From the NCBI RefSeq assembly GCF_010499255.1, contig NZ_JAAGRN010000006.1, positions 62,001-126,000 of the forward strand: DNA of 64,000 nt, in the 5' to 3' direction. Every line of letters begins with the position of its first letter. Positions within the stretch are counted from its first letter, which is position 1. Source of the stretch: Sheuella amnicola. Its GTDB lineage: Bacteria > Pseudomonadota > Gammaproteobacteria > Burkholderiales > Burkholderiaceae_B. Below the pieces are notes generated by a model. The model was not told the DNA's origin, ran no database searches, and saw only the letters and a list, made by a program, of their open reading frames with translations. Positions 39,334 to 47,724 of this stretch are shown piece by piece. The position numbers were made by a program, and so were the translations under genes.

Positions 39334-40350
39334 TCAAACGCTTGATTCGGCAAAAAGCCCGGTTCGTATAAAGTCGACGGAAGATTTGCCTGAATCAAGA
39401 GCATTTCTACCCAAAACACCAGCCCAGTACTGGCTGCCTCCTCCGGCACGGGCCCACTCTTGCAAACGACGAGTGTAAAGGTGCAGATCGAACTCATAAG
39501 TCACCCCGATCGCGCCGTGCACGGCGTGCGCAACAGATGTCACGCGGGCAACAACAGCACTGGTTTGTGACTTCGCCAAAGCGCACAGCATCGCCTGTGG
39601 TTGCCAACCACTACTTTGACATGACATTTCCGCAGCCATGCGAGCTCCGAAAACCAGCTCAGCCACTTCGCTGATCTGCTGCTGAAGAGCCTGAAACTTG
39701 CCGATTGGCTTACCAAACTGCGAACGCTGGTTAGCATAATCAAGCGTCATCTCGAATACGCGATCCAGGCCACCGGCGATCAAGATGCTCAGAGACAACG
39801 CCAGCAAGTCTTTTAATGGTGTGGAGGCAGGCGTGGCAACAAATGAAGATTGCGCAACGCTTGCAGGCCAAGTCAAATCGGCATCCAGAGACCCATAGCC
39901 GCCGGATCCCTGCACATGCGCTAACTTTGTGTCCAACAACCAAACGCGATCCTCGGATTGGGCAAGCACCCAGGATGCCGTCCTGCCGAAGTTGACCGCA
40001 CGGGCCGTCAACCCTTGGGCATCGCTTGTCACCTGAAATGATGCAATCGTAATCGGCCCTTCAGGCAACGCTTGACCAGCCTGATGCAGCCAGGCACGGG
40101 CAAGCAAGGTATGGGCATAAGGCACAGGCAGGGCGTGGCGTCCCATACAAAACAAAATGGGCCAGACATCGGAAAGCGTCAAACCTGCGCCATCAGCGTC
40201 CTCGGGAAGCAAAGCATCGGAAAATCCGGCCTCAACCAGGGTCTTCCACATAGCGTCACGATCACGCCCTTGCTCAACCTGACGAATCAATGCAGGCGTA
40301 CATTCTTGCGCAAACAATTTATCGGCTGAATCATATAAAGAATTTTGCAT
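39334..40350 (-). CDS. Acyl-CoA dehydrogenase family protein, short type
   Basis: A 338-residue ACAD-fold protein. It has an N-terminal helical domain, a shortened central beta domain and a C-terminal helical domain with the FAD-contact segment RSQFGKPIGKFQALQQQ. It follows a longer ACAD gene by 7 nt. Paired ACADs of unequal length often form alpha2beta2 heterotetramers in which only some residues of the active site come from each chain. That arrangement is inferred here. The substrate is an acyl-CoA of unknown structure. Confidence 0.82.
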   Translation of the reverse strand: MQNSLYDSADKLFAQECTPALIRQVEQGRDRDAMWKTLVEAGFSDALLPEDADGAGLTLSDVWPILFCMGRHALPVPYAHTLLARAWLHQAGQALPEGPITIASFQVTSDAQGLTARAVNFGRTASWVLAQSEDRVWLLDTKLAHVQGSGGYGSLDADLTWPASVAQSSFVATPASTPLKDLLALSLSILIAGGLDRVFEMTLDYANQRSQFGKPIGKFQALQQQISEVAELVFGARMAAEMSCQSSGWQPQAMLCALAKSQTSAVVARVTSVAHAVHGAIGVTYEFDLHLYTRRLQEWARAGGGSQYWAGVLGRNALDSGKSSVDFIRTGLFAESSV

Positions 40351-40357
40351 CTCAATC

Positions 40358-41509
40358 TCACCTTAATCCCAGACCGCGGGCAATTATGCCTCGCAAGATT
40401 TCACGGGTACCGCCCCTCAGTGTGAACGTTGCGCACATTTGCTCCAGATAGGCGAGCGTTTGCAACATATCAGCAGGAATCACAACATCCGGGCGCGAAC
40501 CAATCCATGCGCCGATTTGTCTGATCAACTTTTGCTCATAATCAGTGCCGTAATCCTTCACGACCGAAGCATCGGTTGCGGGACTTTCACCATCCACCAG
40601 TTTTTGTGTCACCGCCAAAGACAAGGCGCGAAGAACTGCCATCTCGGCAATCAGACTTCCAAGCAGAGCCAGGGAAGCTTCGTCCTGAATGGACTGATCG
40701 CGCAACAACTTGATCCAGCATTCGAGCAACGCGATGCTGGAGTAAATCCGTTCAGGACCGCTGCGCTCAAACGCCAGTTCGGCGTTGACTTGCTCCCAGC
40801 CCTGCCCTTCAGATCCGACCAGGGCATCAGAAGACAGTTGAACATTATCGAAAAAGACTTCATTAAAGTGGGCATCGCCAGCCATATCGACGATCGGCCT
40901 GACTGTCACACCAGGCAAACTCAGGTCGACAATGAGTTGCGACAATCCTTTTTGCCGATCGGAGGATTCGCCCGAAGTGCGCACCAGAGCGATCATGTAC
41001 TGACAGTGCTGGGCATTGGTTGTCCATATTTTGCTGCCATTGAGCAACCAGCCTTGATCGTTTCGGGTAGCGCGCGTGCGGATACTGGCTAAATCAGAAC
41101 CCGAATTGGGTTCGCTCATGCCTATGCAAAAGAAAGCTTCGCCGCGACAGATGCGAGGGATATAAAAATTGCGCTGCGCATCCGTGCCATAGCGCAAAAT
41201 CAACGGCCCGCTTTGACGGTCGGCAATCCAATGCGCCGCAACCGGCGCACCCGATGCAAGAAGCTCTTCGGATAAAACGAAACGAGGGAAAAAACCCTTT
41301 CCCGAACCACCATACTCTTTAGGTATCGTGAGTCCAAGCCACCCTCGGGCAGCAAGTTTACGACTGAAGGATTCGTCAGATCCCATCCAGGATCGCGCCC
41401 GGACATGAGAAGGAACATCCTTAAGCGCCTCGTTCAGAAAAGCCCGAATTTCAAGGCGAAACGAATGCTCATCGGCCGGGACTTGCGTATATTCAAGTGC
41501 TGTCAACAT
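40358..41509 (-). CDS. Acyl-CoA dehydrogenase
   Basis: A 383-residue flavoprotein that introduces a double bond alpha-beta to an acyl-CoA thioester and passes electrons to ETF. The FAD/substrate motif is visible (FFCIGMSEPNSGSDLASIRT), followed by KIWTTNAQ. It ends with a typical C-terminal segment (RGGTREILRGIIARGLG). The start is ATG 41509 with AGGA 10 nt upstream. An in-frame ATG 15 codons earlier has no ribosome site. It forms an operon with the short ACAD and diverges from a CoA-transferase gene over 148 bp. Confidence 0.88.
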   Translation of the reverse strand: MLTALEYTQVPADEHSFRLEIRAFLNEALKDVPSHVRARSWMGSDESFSRKLAARGWLGLTIPKEYGGSGKGFFPRFVLSEELLASGAPVAAHWIADRQSGPLILRYGTDAQRNFYIPRICRGEAFFCIGMSEPNSGSDLASIRTRATRNDQGWLLNGSKIWTTNAQHCQYMIALVRTSGESSDRQKGLSQLIVDLSLPGVTVRPIVDMAGDAHFNEVFFDNVQLSSDALVGSEGQGWEQVNAELAFERSGPERIYSSIALLECWIKLLRDQSIQDEASLALLGSLIAEMAVLRALSLAVTQKLVDGESPATDASVVKDYGTDYEQKLIRQIGAWIGSRPDVVIPADMLQTLAYLEQMCATFTLRGGTREILRGIIARGLGLR

Positions 41510-41657
41510 ATTGATTGTTTCCTGACGTTCGCAGTCAAGCAATGCCCCCGACATGGTAACGTCTTGTTAGTTATTGGTCTTATTGATTCATATCCATTGA
41601 ATACTTTACCAGTCTTAGTACAACTTTTCTTTTTGCCATTTAAACATTCAAAAATCC

Positions 41658-42905
41658 ATGCAAACCAGTACAAAGCCCACCAGCCAGCCCCAGACATCCT
41701 CCGCCTTGGAAGGCATCAAAATACTGGACCTGACTTCAGTGGTGTTCGGGCCCTACGCCAGTCAGATTCTGGCCGATTATGGTGCCGAGGTCATCAAGGT
41801 TGAATCTCCCGAGGGGGATTCAACGCGTAACACCGGCCCACGCCTAGAAGAAGGCTTATCCGCAATATTTCTGGGGGTTAATCGAAATAAAAAAAGCATC
41901 TGCTTAAATCTGAAAGATCCACAAGCCCGTGATGCTTTGCTCAAACTAGCCGATACAGCCGATGTGCTTATGCATAGCGTGAGGCCGCAAAAAATGGCTG
42001 CGCTCGGGCTGGATCACGAAACCCTGCTTGCCCGCAATCCGAAGTTAATCTACGCGGGCTTGCATGGATTCGGCAATGGCGGAGCCTATGCAGGCCGACC
42101 CGCATACGATGACATTATCCAGGGACTGTCAGGCATTGCCGACATCATGACGATCCAATCCGGCACACCACGCTATCTGCCGACCATTGCGGCGGATAAA
42201 ACCTGTGGCGTCGCGGCCGCCCACGCTATTTTGGCGGCCTTGTTTCAACGCGAAAGAACCGGACGCGGGCAATTCATAGAAATTCCGATGTTCGAAACGA
42301 TGACATCCTATGTGCTAGTCGAACACCTGTATGGACACCACCTGCCGGGCCACTCGGATGAAATAGGCTATCCGCGGGTGTTGACCGAATGGCGCAAACC
42401 CTACCGCACCTCCGATGGGTTTGTCTGCATGATGCCTTACACGGATAAACATTGGAGAACTTTTTTCAGCCAAAGCGGGTATCCGCAACACGCTGCCGAT
42501 GAGCGATTTACCTCGATCAGCATGCGCACGCGCCATATCGCCGAACTTTACGAACTGGCAGGTCAAATTGTCTCAAAGCACCCCACTGCTCACTGGCTGG
42601 ATTTTTGCGATACGCATGAAATTCCTGCAGCTGCCGCAAACAAGCTGGCCGACCTTGAGTCCGACCCACATTTGAAAAGTGTCGATTTCTTTACCGATAT
42701 CCAAAATGATGCCGGACACCGCTATCGCTTCACCCGAAGTCCGATTCGCATGGAGCACTCGCGCGTCGATCCGGTCATGGCGCCTCGACTCGGGGAGCAC
42801 ACCAGGGCTGAACTGATCCGCGCAGGCCTATCGGTGGAGATCGTGGATAAAATGCTGTCAAGCGGGGCCGCAAAACAGCATGCGGGATCTTCAGATAAAA
42901 ATTAA
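41658..42905 (+). CDS. CaiB/BaiF class III CoA-transferase
   Basis: A 415-residue family III CoA-transferase, which moves CoA between carboxylic acids through an aspartyl-CoA intermediate. It has the N-terminal block GIKILDLTSVVFGPYASQIL, the CoA-binding ADYGAEVIKVESPEGD and the catalytic Asp region RPAYDDIIQG. Such enzymes activate many acids (formyl/oxalate, carnitine, succinyl/mesaconate types). Here it presumably activates the acid later oxidised by the divergent ACAD pair. A MaoC-like gene follows 21 nt later. Confidence 0.88.
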   Translation: MQTSTKPTSQPQTSSALEGIKILDLTSVVFGPYASQILADYGAEVIKVESPEGDSTRNTGPRLEEGLSAIFLGVNRNKKSICLNLKDPQARDALLKLADTADVLMHSVRPQKMAALGLDHETLLARNPKLIYAGLHGFGNGGAYAGRPAYDDIIQGLSGIADIMTIQSGTPRYLPTIAADKTCGVAAAHAILAALFQRERTGRGQFIEIPMFETMTSYVLVEHLYGHHLPGHSDEIGYPRVLTEWRKPYRTSDGFVCMMPYTDKHWRTFFSQSGYPQHAADERFTSISMRTRHIAELYELAGQIVSKHPTAHWLDFCDTHEIPAAAANKLADLESDPHLKSVDFFTDIQNDAGHRYRFTRSPIRMEHSRVDPVMAPRLGEHTRAELIRAGLSVEIVDKMLSSGAAKQHAGSSDKN

Positions 42906-42926
42906 TTTCTTTTCAGGAGGCAGTCC

Positions 42927-43388
42927 ATGTCGCAAGCCAAACTTCTCGGCCAAGGCTACATCTGGCAAGAGTTGTCGGTCGGCGATCGTTTTCAGACGTT
43001 TCGCCGCACAATCACCGAAACAGATTTAGTTAACTTTGTTAGTGTCACAGGCATGCTGGAAGCGATCTTCATCGACAAGACCTTTTCGCACGGCGCTATG
43101 AAAGGACGCCCCGTTCCAGGTGCATTGACCTATACAATCATCGAAGGTTTTGTGTTGCAGGGCATGGCGCAAAATACCGGGCTGGCATTACTTGAAGTAC
43201 ATCAAAAGATTTTGGCTCCCGTTGTGACGGGGGACACGATCTGGGCCGAAGTCGAAATCACCGCGATACGTCCGACGTCCAAGAATAATCGTGCCATTGT
43301 CACATCGCGCATTGATGTCAAAAATCAGGACAATGTGGATGTCATGACGTACACCGCAGTGCGTATGCTTGCTGGCGATCGACACTAA
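42927..43388 (+). CDS. MaoC/hot-dog-fold enoyl-CoA hydratase-like protein
   Basis: A 153-residue hot-dog fold protein of the MaoC dehydratase group. It has the N-terminal TETDLVNFVSVTGM segment and a later TGDTIWAEVEITAIRPTSK segment. The usual catalytic Asp/His pair is not obvious at the expected D-x(4)-H position (IDKTFSHG may supply it). It may hydrate the enoyl-CoA made by the neighbouring dehydrogenases. A near-perfect AGGAGG ribosome site at 42915-42920 suggests strong translation. Confidence 0.75.
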   Translation: MSQAKLLGQGYIWQELSVGDRFQTFRRTITETDLVNFVSVTGMLEAIFIDKTFSHGAMKGRPVPGALTYTIIEGFVLQGMAQNTGLALLEVHQKILAPVVTGDTIWAEVEITAIRPTSKNNRAIVTSRIDVKNQDNVDVMTYTAVRMLAGDRH

Positions 43389-43415
43389 TATCATTCAATC
43401 TGACTATTTGAACCT

Positions 43416-44426
43416 ATGAAAAATAAAATATTCTTGTCTCTGCGCATTGCCTCTGTGGCTTTGCTCGCCTGCGTTGCAACGCATCAAGCCTTAGCGCAAA
43501 AAGCACCTCAGAATGCCGAAAAAACAATTGACTGGCCTACTCGTCCCGTGACGCTAGTCGTTCCGTTTCCTCCGGGTGGTCCAACAGATCTGATCGCTCG
43601 GGTACTGGCAAAACAATTGACCGAACAACTTGGACAATCTTTTCTGATCGACAACAAAGGTGGCGCCAATGGAAACATCGGGGGGCAATTTGTTGCGCAA
43701 GCCAAGCCCGACGGATACACCGCGCTTTACAACACCTCCTCGCTTGCCTTGAGTCCCAGCCTCTACAAAGACATGTCGTTTAATCCCCAAAAGGATTTCA
43801 CGCCGGTGACCACGACTGCTGTCGTGCCTCTTGTTTTGCTTGTCAATCCAAAGCTGCCAGTTAAAAGCATTCAGGAATTCATCGATTACGCCAAAAAGAA
43901 TCCCGGCAAATTATCCTATGCCTCTTCCGGAAACGGAAACATCACACATCTTGGGGCGTTTCTGCTAAATCAGGCAACCGGCATCGATGCCGTTCACGTT
44001 CCCTACCGCGGCAGCGCACCAGCCATGACTGACCTGGTTGGGGGGCAGGTTCATTACGACACCAACACATTGAATGATTCTGTTCAATATGTGAAAGACA
44101 ATCGCCTGCGTGCGCTGGCCGTGACCAGCGCCAAGCGCAGCCCCGTTCTACCCGATGTACCAACCGTTGCAGAGACGGTGGTCCCCGGATTTGATATGGG
44201 TGCATGGCAGGGCATCGTCATGCCGGCCAAAACCAATCCGGCGATCGTTAAAAAATTCAATGCCGAGGTTTTGAAAGCGCTTCAATCGCCGGAAGTTCTT
44301 AAGCAACTCGAAGCACAAGGTGCTCAGGTGCTGGGTTCATCGCCCGAAGAATACAAAGCCTATCTTGATAGCGAAATCAAGCGATTTGCAAAAATCGTCA
44401 AAGATGCCGGCGTCACGCTGAACTGA
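43416..44426 (+). CDS. Bug-type (TctC) tripartite tricarboxylate transporter receptor
   Basis: A 336-residue periplasmic receptor with a signal peptide of about 27 residues (ending HQALA). The Bug signatures are present: WPTRPVTLVVPFPPGGPTD, GQSFLIDNKGGANGNIG and the YDTNTL region. Bug receptors bind carboxylates or amides and are greatly expanded in Alcaligenaceae. Many, like this one, are not next to the TctAB membrane genes. It closes the CoA-transferase/MaoC operon, so its ligand may be the acid catabolised by this cluster. Confidence 0.9.
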   Translation: MKNKIFLSLRIASVALLACVATHQALAQKAPQNAEKTIDWPTRPVTLVVPFPPGGPTDLIARVLAKQLTEQLGQSFLIDNKGGANGNIGGQFVAQAKPDGYTALYNTSSLALSPSLYKDMSFNPQKDFTPVTTTAVVPLVLLVNPKLPVKSIQEFIDYAKKNPGKLSYASSGNGNITHLGAFLLNQATGIDAVHVPYRGSAPAMTDLVGGQVHYDTNTLNDSVQYVKDNRLRALAVTSAKRSPVLPDVPTVAETVVPGFDMGAWQGIVMPAKTNPAIVKKFNAEVLKALQSPEVLKQLEAQGAQVLGSSPEEYKAYLDSEIKRFAKIVKDAGVTLN

Positions 44427-44444
44427 CCTCAAAAAACGACGTAT

Positions 44445-44485
44445 GGCCTGATCCGCTGGGGTCAGGCCTCAATGGGCACTGCCCA
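44445..44485 (+). terminator. Tandem hairpins after the Bug receptor gene
   Basis: Two adjacent stems: GGCCTGA/TCAGGCC (44445-44468) and TGGGC/GCCCA (44473-44485). Neither is followed by a strong T-run. They probably mark the operon end but could be Rho-assisted. Confidence 0.45.
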
Positions 44486-44541
44486 ATCATCCTCTCAAAT
44501 TAAAAAAGATTGACAACGCATTTCACTTGATATTAAATAAT

Positions 44542-44561
44542 AATATATAATTTTATATATT
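44542..44561. promoter_or_regulatory. A/T-only inverted repeat before the sulfur cassette
   Basis: AATATATAA-TT-TTATATATT, a 9-bp perfect inverted repeat in a 50-bp stretch almost free of G and C, 28 nt before the YeeE ATG. ArsR-type sulfur regulators of the BigR/SqrR/YgaV group bind A/T-rich palindromes before such genes. An operator or overlapping promoter is inferred. Confidence 0.5.
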
Positions 44562-44589
44562 ATCTATAAATATACTAAGGTGGTGCGAA

Positions 44590-45132
44590 ATGAATCAATC
44601 AGTCCATCCTCTCTCCCCGAAACCATTTTGGCCCCCTCTGATTTCAGGTCTGTTGCTCGGTGCGGTATTGCTGGCAACTTTTGTCATCACAGGGCATGGG
44701 CTGGGTGCGACTGGTTTCACCACCAGACTAACCGCGTGGATCGGCATGGAAATCGCGCCGGTGGCGACCTCCGCCAATGATTACCTGGGTGGTCTGATTG
44801 AAGACGGTCAACCGTTGAGTTCATGGATCACTTGGCAAGTCATCGGGGTAGCAATTGGTGCCCTGATATCTGCTTGGTTGGCACACCGTATCCGCTTCCA
44901 AATGGACGGTCGACACATTCTGGGAGGCAGCCAACGACCAATCACTGCCTTGACTGGGGGGATTCTGGCTGGATTCGGGGCACGCGTCGCAGCCGGATGT
45001 ACAAGCGGAATGGGGCTGTCGGGTGCAGCTACGCTCAGTTTGGCGGGATTTGTTTTTCTAATCACATTTTTTAGTGCCGGACTTATCGCAAGTCGCCTAT
45101 TCAAAAATCAAAAAGGGAATTCATCATGCTGA
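44590..45132 (+). CDS. YeeE/YedE-family sulfur transporter, N-terminal half-protein
   Basis: A 180-residue inner-membrane protein with about four to five hydrophobic segments. It has the family signature GFGARVAAGCTSGMGLSG, whose Cys (about residue 137) is one of the conserved cysteines that relay thiosulfate or another sulfur species through TsuA/YeeE. It corresponds to one half of full-length YeeE. The other half is encoded by the next gene, which overlaps it by 7 nt. A good AAGGTGG ribosome site precedes the ATG. Split pairs like this (PmpA/PmpB type) are known near rhodaneses and sulfur regulators. Confidence 0.85.
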   Translation: MNQSVHPLSPKPFWPPLISGLLLGAVLLATFVITGHGLGATGFTTRLTAWIGMEIAPVATSANDYLGGLIEDGQPLSSWITWQVIGVAIGALISAWLAHRIRFQMDGRHILGGSQRPITALTGGILAGFGARVAAGCTSGMGLSGAATLSLAGFVFLITFFSAGLIASRLFKNQKGNSSC

Positions 45133-45716
45133 ACACAATACTTTCCGGACTTTTGTTGGGAGCCGGTTTCGGGTTTGTTCTCGAGCGTGCGGGTTTTGGC
45201 AGTCCCTGCAAGCTGACTGCTCAATTTCGTTTATCTGATTGGTCCGTATTCAAAGTGATGTTTACAGCAATTGTCTTCACAGCTGTAGGTCTCATGATTC
45301 TGGAAAAAACCGGTGTCATTCAAGCGGAAAATCTTTTCGTGCCACCCGCCTTTCTGGGAGCTGCCGCTTTGGGTGGGGCACTGGTTGGAATCGGATTTGC
45401 GGTTGGAGGCTACTGTCCGGGCACCTCAGTCGTCGGCTTTGTCTCAGGTCGGCTTGATGCGGGGATATTTTTAATCGGCCTTTTGATCGGTACATGGATT
45501 TTTGCCGGGTTATTCGATCAGACAGAGTTCCTCACCACTATGGGCGAATACGTCAAAGCCGAAACGCTACCCGAGGCTTTCAATGCATCGGATTTAACTA
45601 TAAACACTGTGATGATTCTTGCAGCAGTTGGCGTTTTCTTGCTGGGTTCCTATATGGAAAAACACTCACGAGGCCCTGTTACCGCAGAAGAAGCCGTTAA
45701 CGGTCCCAAAAGCTAA
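45126..45716 (+). CDS. YeeE/YedE-family (DUF6691-like) sulfur transporter, C-terminal half-protein
   Basis: A 196-residue membrane protein, the second half of the split YeeE transporter. Conserved cysteine motifs are present: RAGFGSPCKLTAQF near residue 27 and VGGYCPGTSVVG near residue 98. There are about five spans and a short hydrophilic C-terminal tail. With the preceding gene it should form one pore for a sulfur anion. The pair heads a cassette with a periplasmic rhodanese, so imported or exported sulfane sulfur is the likely substrate. Confidence 0.85.
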   Translation: MLNTILSGLLLGAGFGFVLERAGFGSPCKLTAQFRLSDWSVFKVMFTAIVFTAVGLMILEKTGVIQAENLFVPPAFLGAAALGGALVGIGFAVGGYCPGTSVVGFVSGRLDAGIFLIGLLIGTWIFAGLFDQTEFLTTMGEYVKAETLPEAFNASDLTINTVMILAAVGVFLLGSYMEKHSRGPVTAEEAVNGPKS

Positions 45717-45760
45717 CCTGATCTATTCATTGAAAATCAATTCAATTACTGGAGATTGAA

Positions 45761-46042
45761 ATGTCCAAAAAATCGACTATTGCAGCCTTTGCTCTTGCCA
45801 TGTCAACTATCGCAGGCGCACCATCGGCGCAGCCTGCCGATACAACTGCGACCCAACAAAGTGGCTCTGGCTCGAACCAAATGGCCCCCTCTTCAAACGC
45901 AAACGCCGCGTCCAAAACTCCGGGGGATGCCGGCAAACAACAACCCGCAAATCCATGCGGCCCTTCAAAGAAAAAGAAGGCCAGCAATCCATGCGGTCCT
46001 TCCAATCCCTGCGGCCCAAAGAAGCGTGGATCCGCGGATTAA
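45761..46042 (+). CDS. Secreted NPCGP-repeat peptide
   Basis: A 93-residue precursor: signal peptide (about residues 1-20/26), a 35-residue low-complexity Ser/Gln/Asn/Ala linker, and a basic C-terminal tail with three NPCGP units (residues 64-68, 76-80, 82-86; Cys66, Cys78, Cys84) separated by Lys/Ser runs. No other cysteines exist. A strong GGAGA ribosome site precedes the ATG. I do not recognise a characterised family. Free thiols flanked by Pro and Lys suggest binding of metal, sulfane sulfur or a membrane/anionic surface. It sits between the sulfur transporter and a His-rich protein plus rhodanese, so a sulfur or metal carrier role is plausible but unproven. Confidence 0.75.
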   Translation: MSKKSTIAAFALAMSTIAGAPSAQPADTTATQQSGSGSNQMAPSSNANAASKTPGDAGKQQPANPCGPSKKKKASNPCGPSNPCGPKKRGSAD

Positions 46043-46075
46043 CCTGAACACCTAAAGATCCGGTGAATATCGACC

Positions 46076-46729
46076 ATGAAAGCAACTCTTGCAGATCAGA
46101 TTGAATACGCATCCAGCGTTTTGATGCAAATTCAAACCGAATACGCCAGCAAGGGATTTACCCTTTGCCAGGCAGCGTTAGGCGGATCTCGAGAGTTCAT
46201 TGCATGGAAACACTACCCGGAACAAGACTATGTTGATTCTGTATCCGGATATGAATTTTATTATCACGCTCATGATGGATTTGAAATGCCTGAAGGCGAG
46301 CATGGACACTTCCATCTGTTCAAGCGTAGTGACAGGCATCCAAAAAAATTCATGCATCTGATCGGCGTTGCACTTGATTCAAAAGGGTTGCCTGTGCGTC
46401 TTTTCACCACAAACCAGTGGGTGACGGGTGAAACCATGGCTCAAGGTAAACATGTCATCCGCGAGTTGACCGGATTCACCATTCGTGCCAGGGGTCGATT
46501 GGCCCCCATCGCTAAATGGCTTAAAGCGTTGCTAATCATCTATGCGGATGAAATAGCTTCACTTATAGCCAGACGCGATCAGTGGATTAGCCGAAATATT
46601 GATCTCGGGACACACAAATCGATTTTGTTGCAAGACCGGAATCATCATGTTCTGAGCGAATGTCCGATCAATCTGATAGAAAAACTCTCATTTATTTCAA
46701 TAAATAACCGCAAGGGAACGTCATCATGA
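46076..46729 (+). CDS. Conserved protein of unknown function, His-rich (possibly DUF6969)
   Basis: A 217-residue cytosolic protein without signal peptide or clear membrane span. It contains a striking aromatic/His segment (YEFYYHAHDG, EGEHGHFHLF) in residues 60-90 that could hold a metal, a Trp/Thr-rich middle (TTNQWVTGETM) and a helical C-terminal part. I think it belongs to the family catalogued as DUF6969, but I am not certain. Its stop overlaps the rhodanese ATG (ATGA), and it follows the NPCGP peptide by 33 nt, so the three are very likely one functional unit. It might modify or load the peptide. No catalytic signature confirms this. Confidence 0.65.
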   Translation: MKATLADQIEYASSVLMQIQTEYASKGFTLCQAALGGSREFIAWKHYPEQDYVDSVSGYEFYYHAHDGFEMPEGEHGHFHLFKRSDRHPKKFMHLIGVALDSKGLPVRLFTTNQWVTGETMAQGKHVIRELTGFTIRARGRLAPIAKWLKALLIIYADEIASLIARRDQWISRNIDLGTHKSILLQDRNHHVLSECPINLIEKLSFISINNRKGTSS

Positions 46730-47700
46730 AATTCAAGCAAGTCGCAGTCGCAATTTCTCTGAGCGCACTCGCTACGCTGGCGCAAGCGATCACCTTACCC
46801 GGATCTGTTGTCAATGCCGATTGGCTGTCGAAACATCAATCCGAAGTACAAGTCATAGAGGTGACCAGTGACGTTGCCTCTTTCACGCGACAGCCTGAGA
46901 TTGAAACAAACGCTAAAACAGGCAAAAAAGTTTTAACCGAAATAGGTGGTCATATTGAGGGATCTGGCTTGATTGACTTCACCAAAGTTCGAGCTGAGCG
47001 AATGATTGATGGAAAAAAAGTTAAATACCTGATTCCTGAAAAGGTCGACTTCGAAAAACTGGTTCAAGCTGCGGGAGTCAAGCGCGATCAACCGATTGTT
47101 CTGGTGCCGATTGGCCTGGACATCGCGGATGTCGATGAAGCTTTAAGAGTATTGTGGCAATTCAAGGTTTATGGAGAGTCCAATATTGCGGTTCTGGACG
47201 GAGGATTGGCAGGATGGATCATGGATGGAAAAACATTTTCCACAGCTAAAGCCGAAAAGCCTATCGGCAATTGGATTGCCAAAGGAGAACGCAAAGATCT
47301 GATCGCCTCCTCTAGTGATGTCGAGCAGGCATCGAAATCTGGTAAGACGACATTGATAGATTCACGCCCTCCCTCACAGTATTTCGGAATTTCCAAGCGA
47401 GATTATGTCGGTGACTACGGACATATTGCCGGTGCCAAAAATTTTGCTCCAGAATTATTAACTCGATCGCAAAACGGGGCGCTCTACTTTCTGAGCAAAA
47501 AGTCTTATGAAGAATTGTTGACACAAAACGGCATCATGCCCGCAACACCCGCAATCAGCTATTGCAACAGCGGACACTTCGCAGCAGGCTCGTGGTTTGT
47601 CGCTTCGGAAATAGTCGGCAACCCTGCGGTAAAGCTATATGATGGCTCATTGCATCTGTGGACGATAGAAGGACGCCCGCTTGTAAGCGTTACCCGTTAA
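46726..47700 (+). CDS. Periplasmic tandem-rhodanese sulfurtransferase
   Basis: A 324-residue exported sulfurtransferase with a signal peptide (about 21 residues, ending TLAQA). Two rhodanese domains follow. The first (about 25-170) keeps the fold marker VLDGGLAGW but has no active-site Cys. The second (about 190-320) has the active loop SYCNSGHFA with the sulfur-carrying Cys near 285. This is the usual layout of TST/SseA-type enzymes. Being periplasmic, it would move sulfane sulfur between thiosulfate-like donors and thiols such as the NPCGP peptide. It is translationally coupled to the gene before it. Confidence 0.88.
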   Translation: MKFKQVAVAISLSALATLAQAITLPGSVVNADWLSKHQSEVQVIEVTSDVASFTRQPEIETNAKTGKKVLTEIGGHIEGSGLIDFTKVRAERMIDGKKVKYLIPEKVDFEKLVQAAGVKRDQPIVLVPIGLDIADVDEALRVLWQFKVYGESNIAVLDGGLAGWIMDGKTFSTAKAEKPIGNWIAKGERKDLIASSSDVEQASKSGKTTLIDSRPPSQYFGISKRDYVGDYGHIAGAKNFAPELLTRSQNGALYFLSKKSYEELLTQNGIMPATPAISYCNSGHFAAGSWFVASEIVGNPAVKLYDGSLHLWTIEGRPLVSVTR

Positions 47701-47724
47701 TTCGACACTTGGGGATTGGCTCTG

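Noticed and set aside
42573-42800. Various short frames antisense to the CoA-transferase, ACAD and YhdP genes
   Set aside because: They have no family resemblance, no ribosome sites and lie within clearly coding genes on the other strand.
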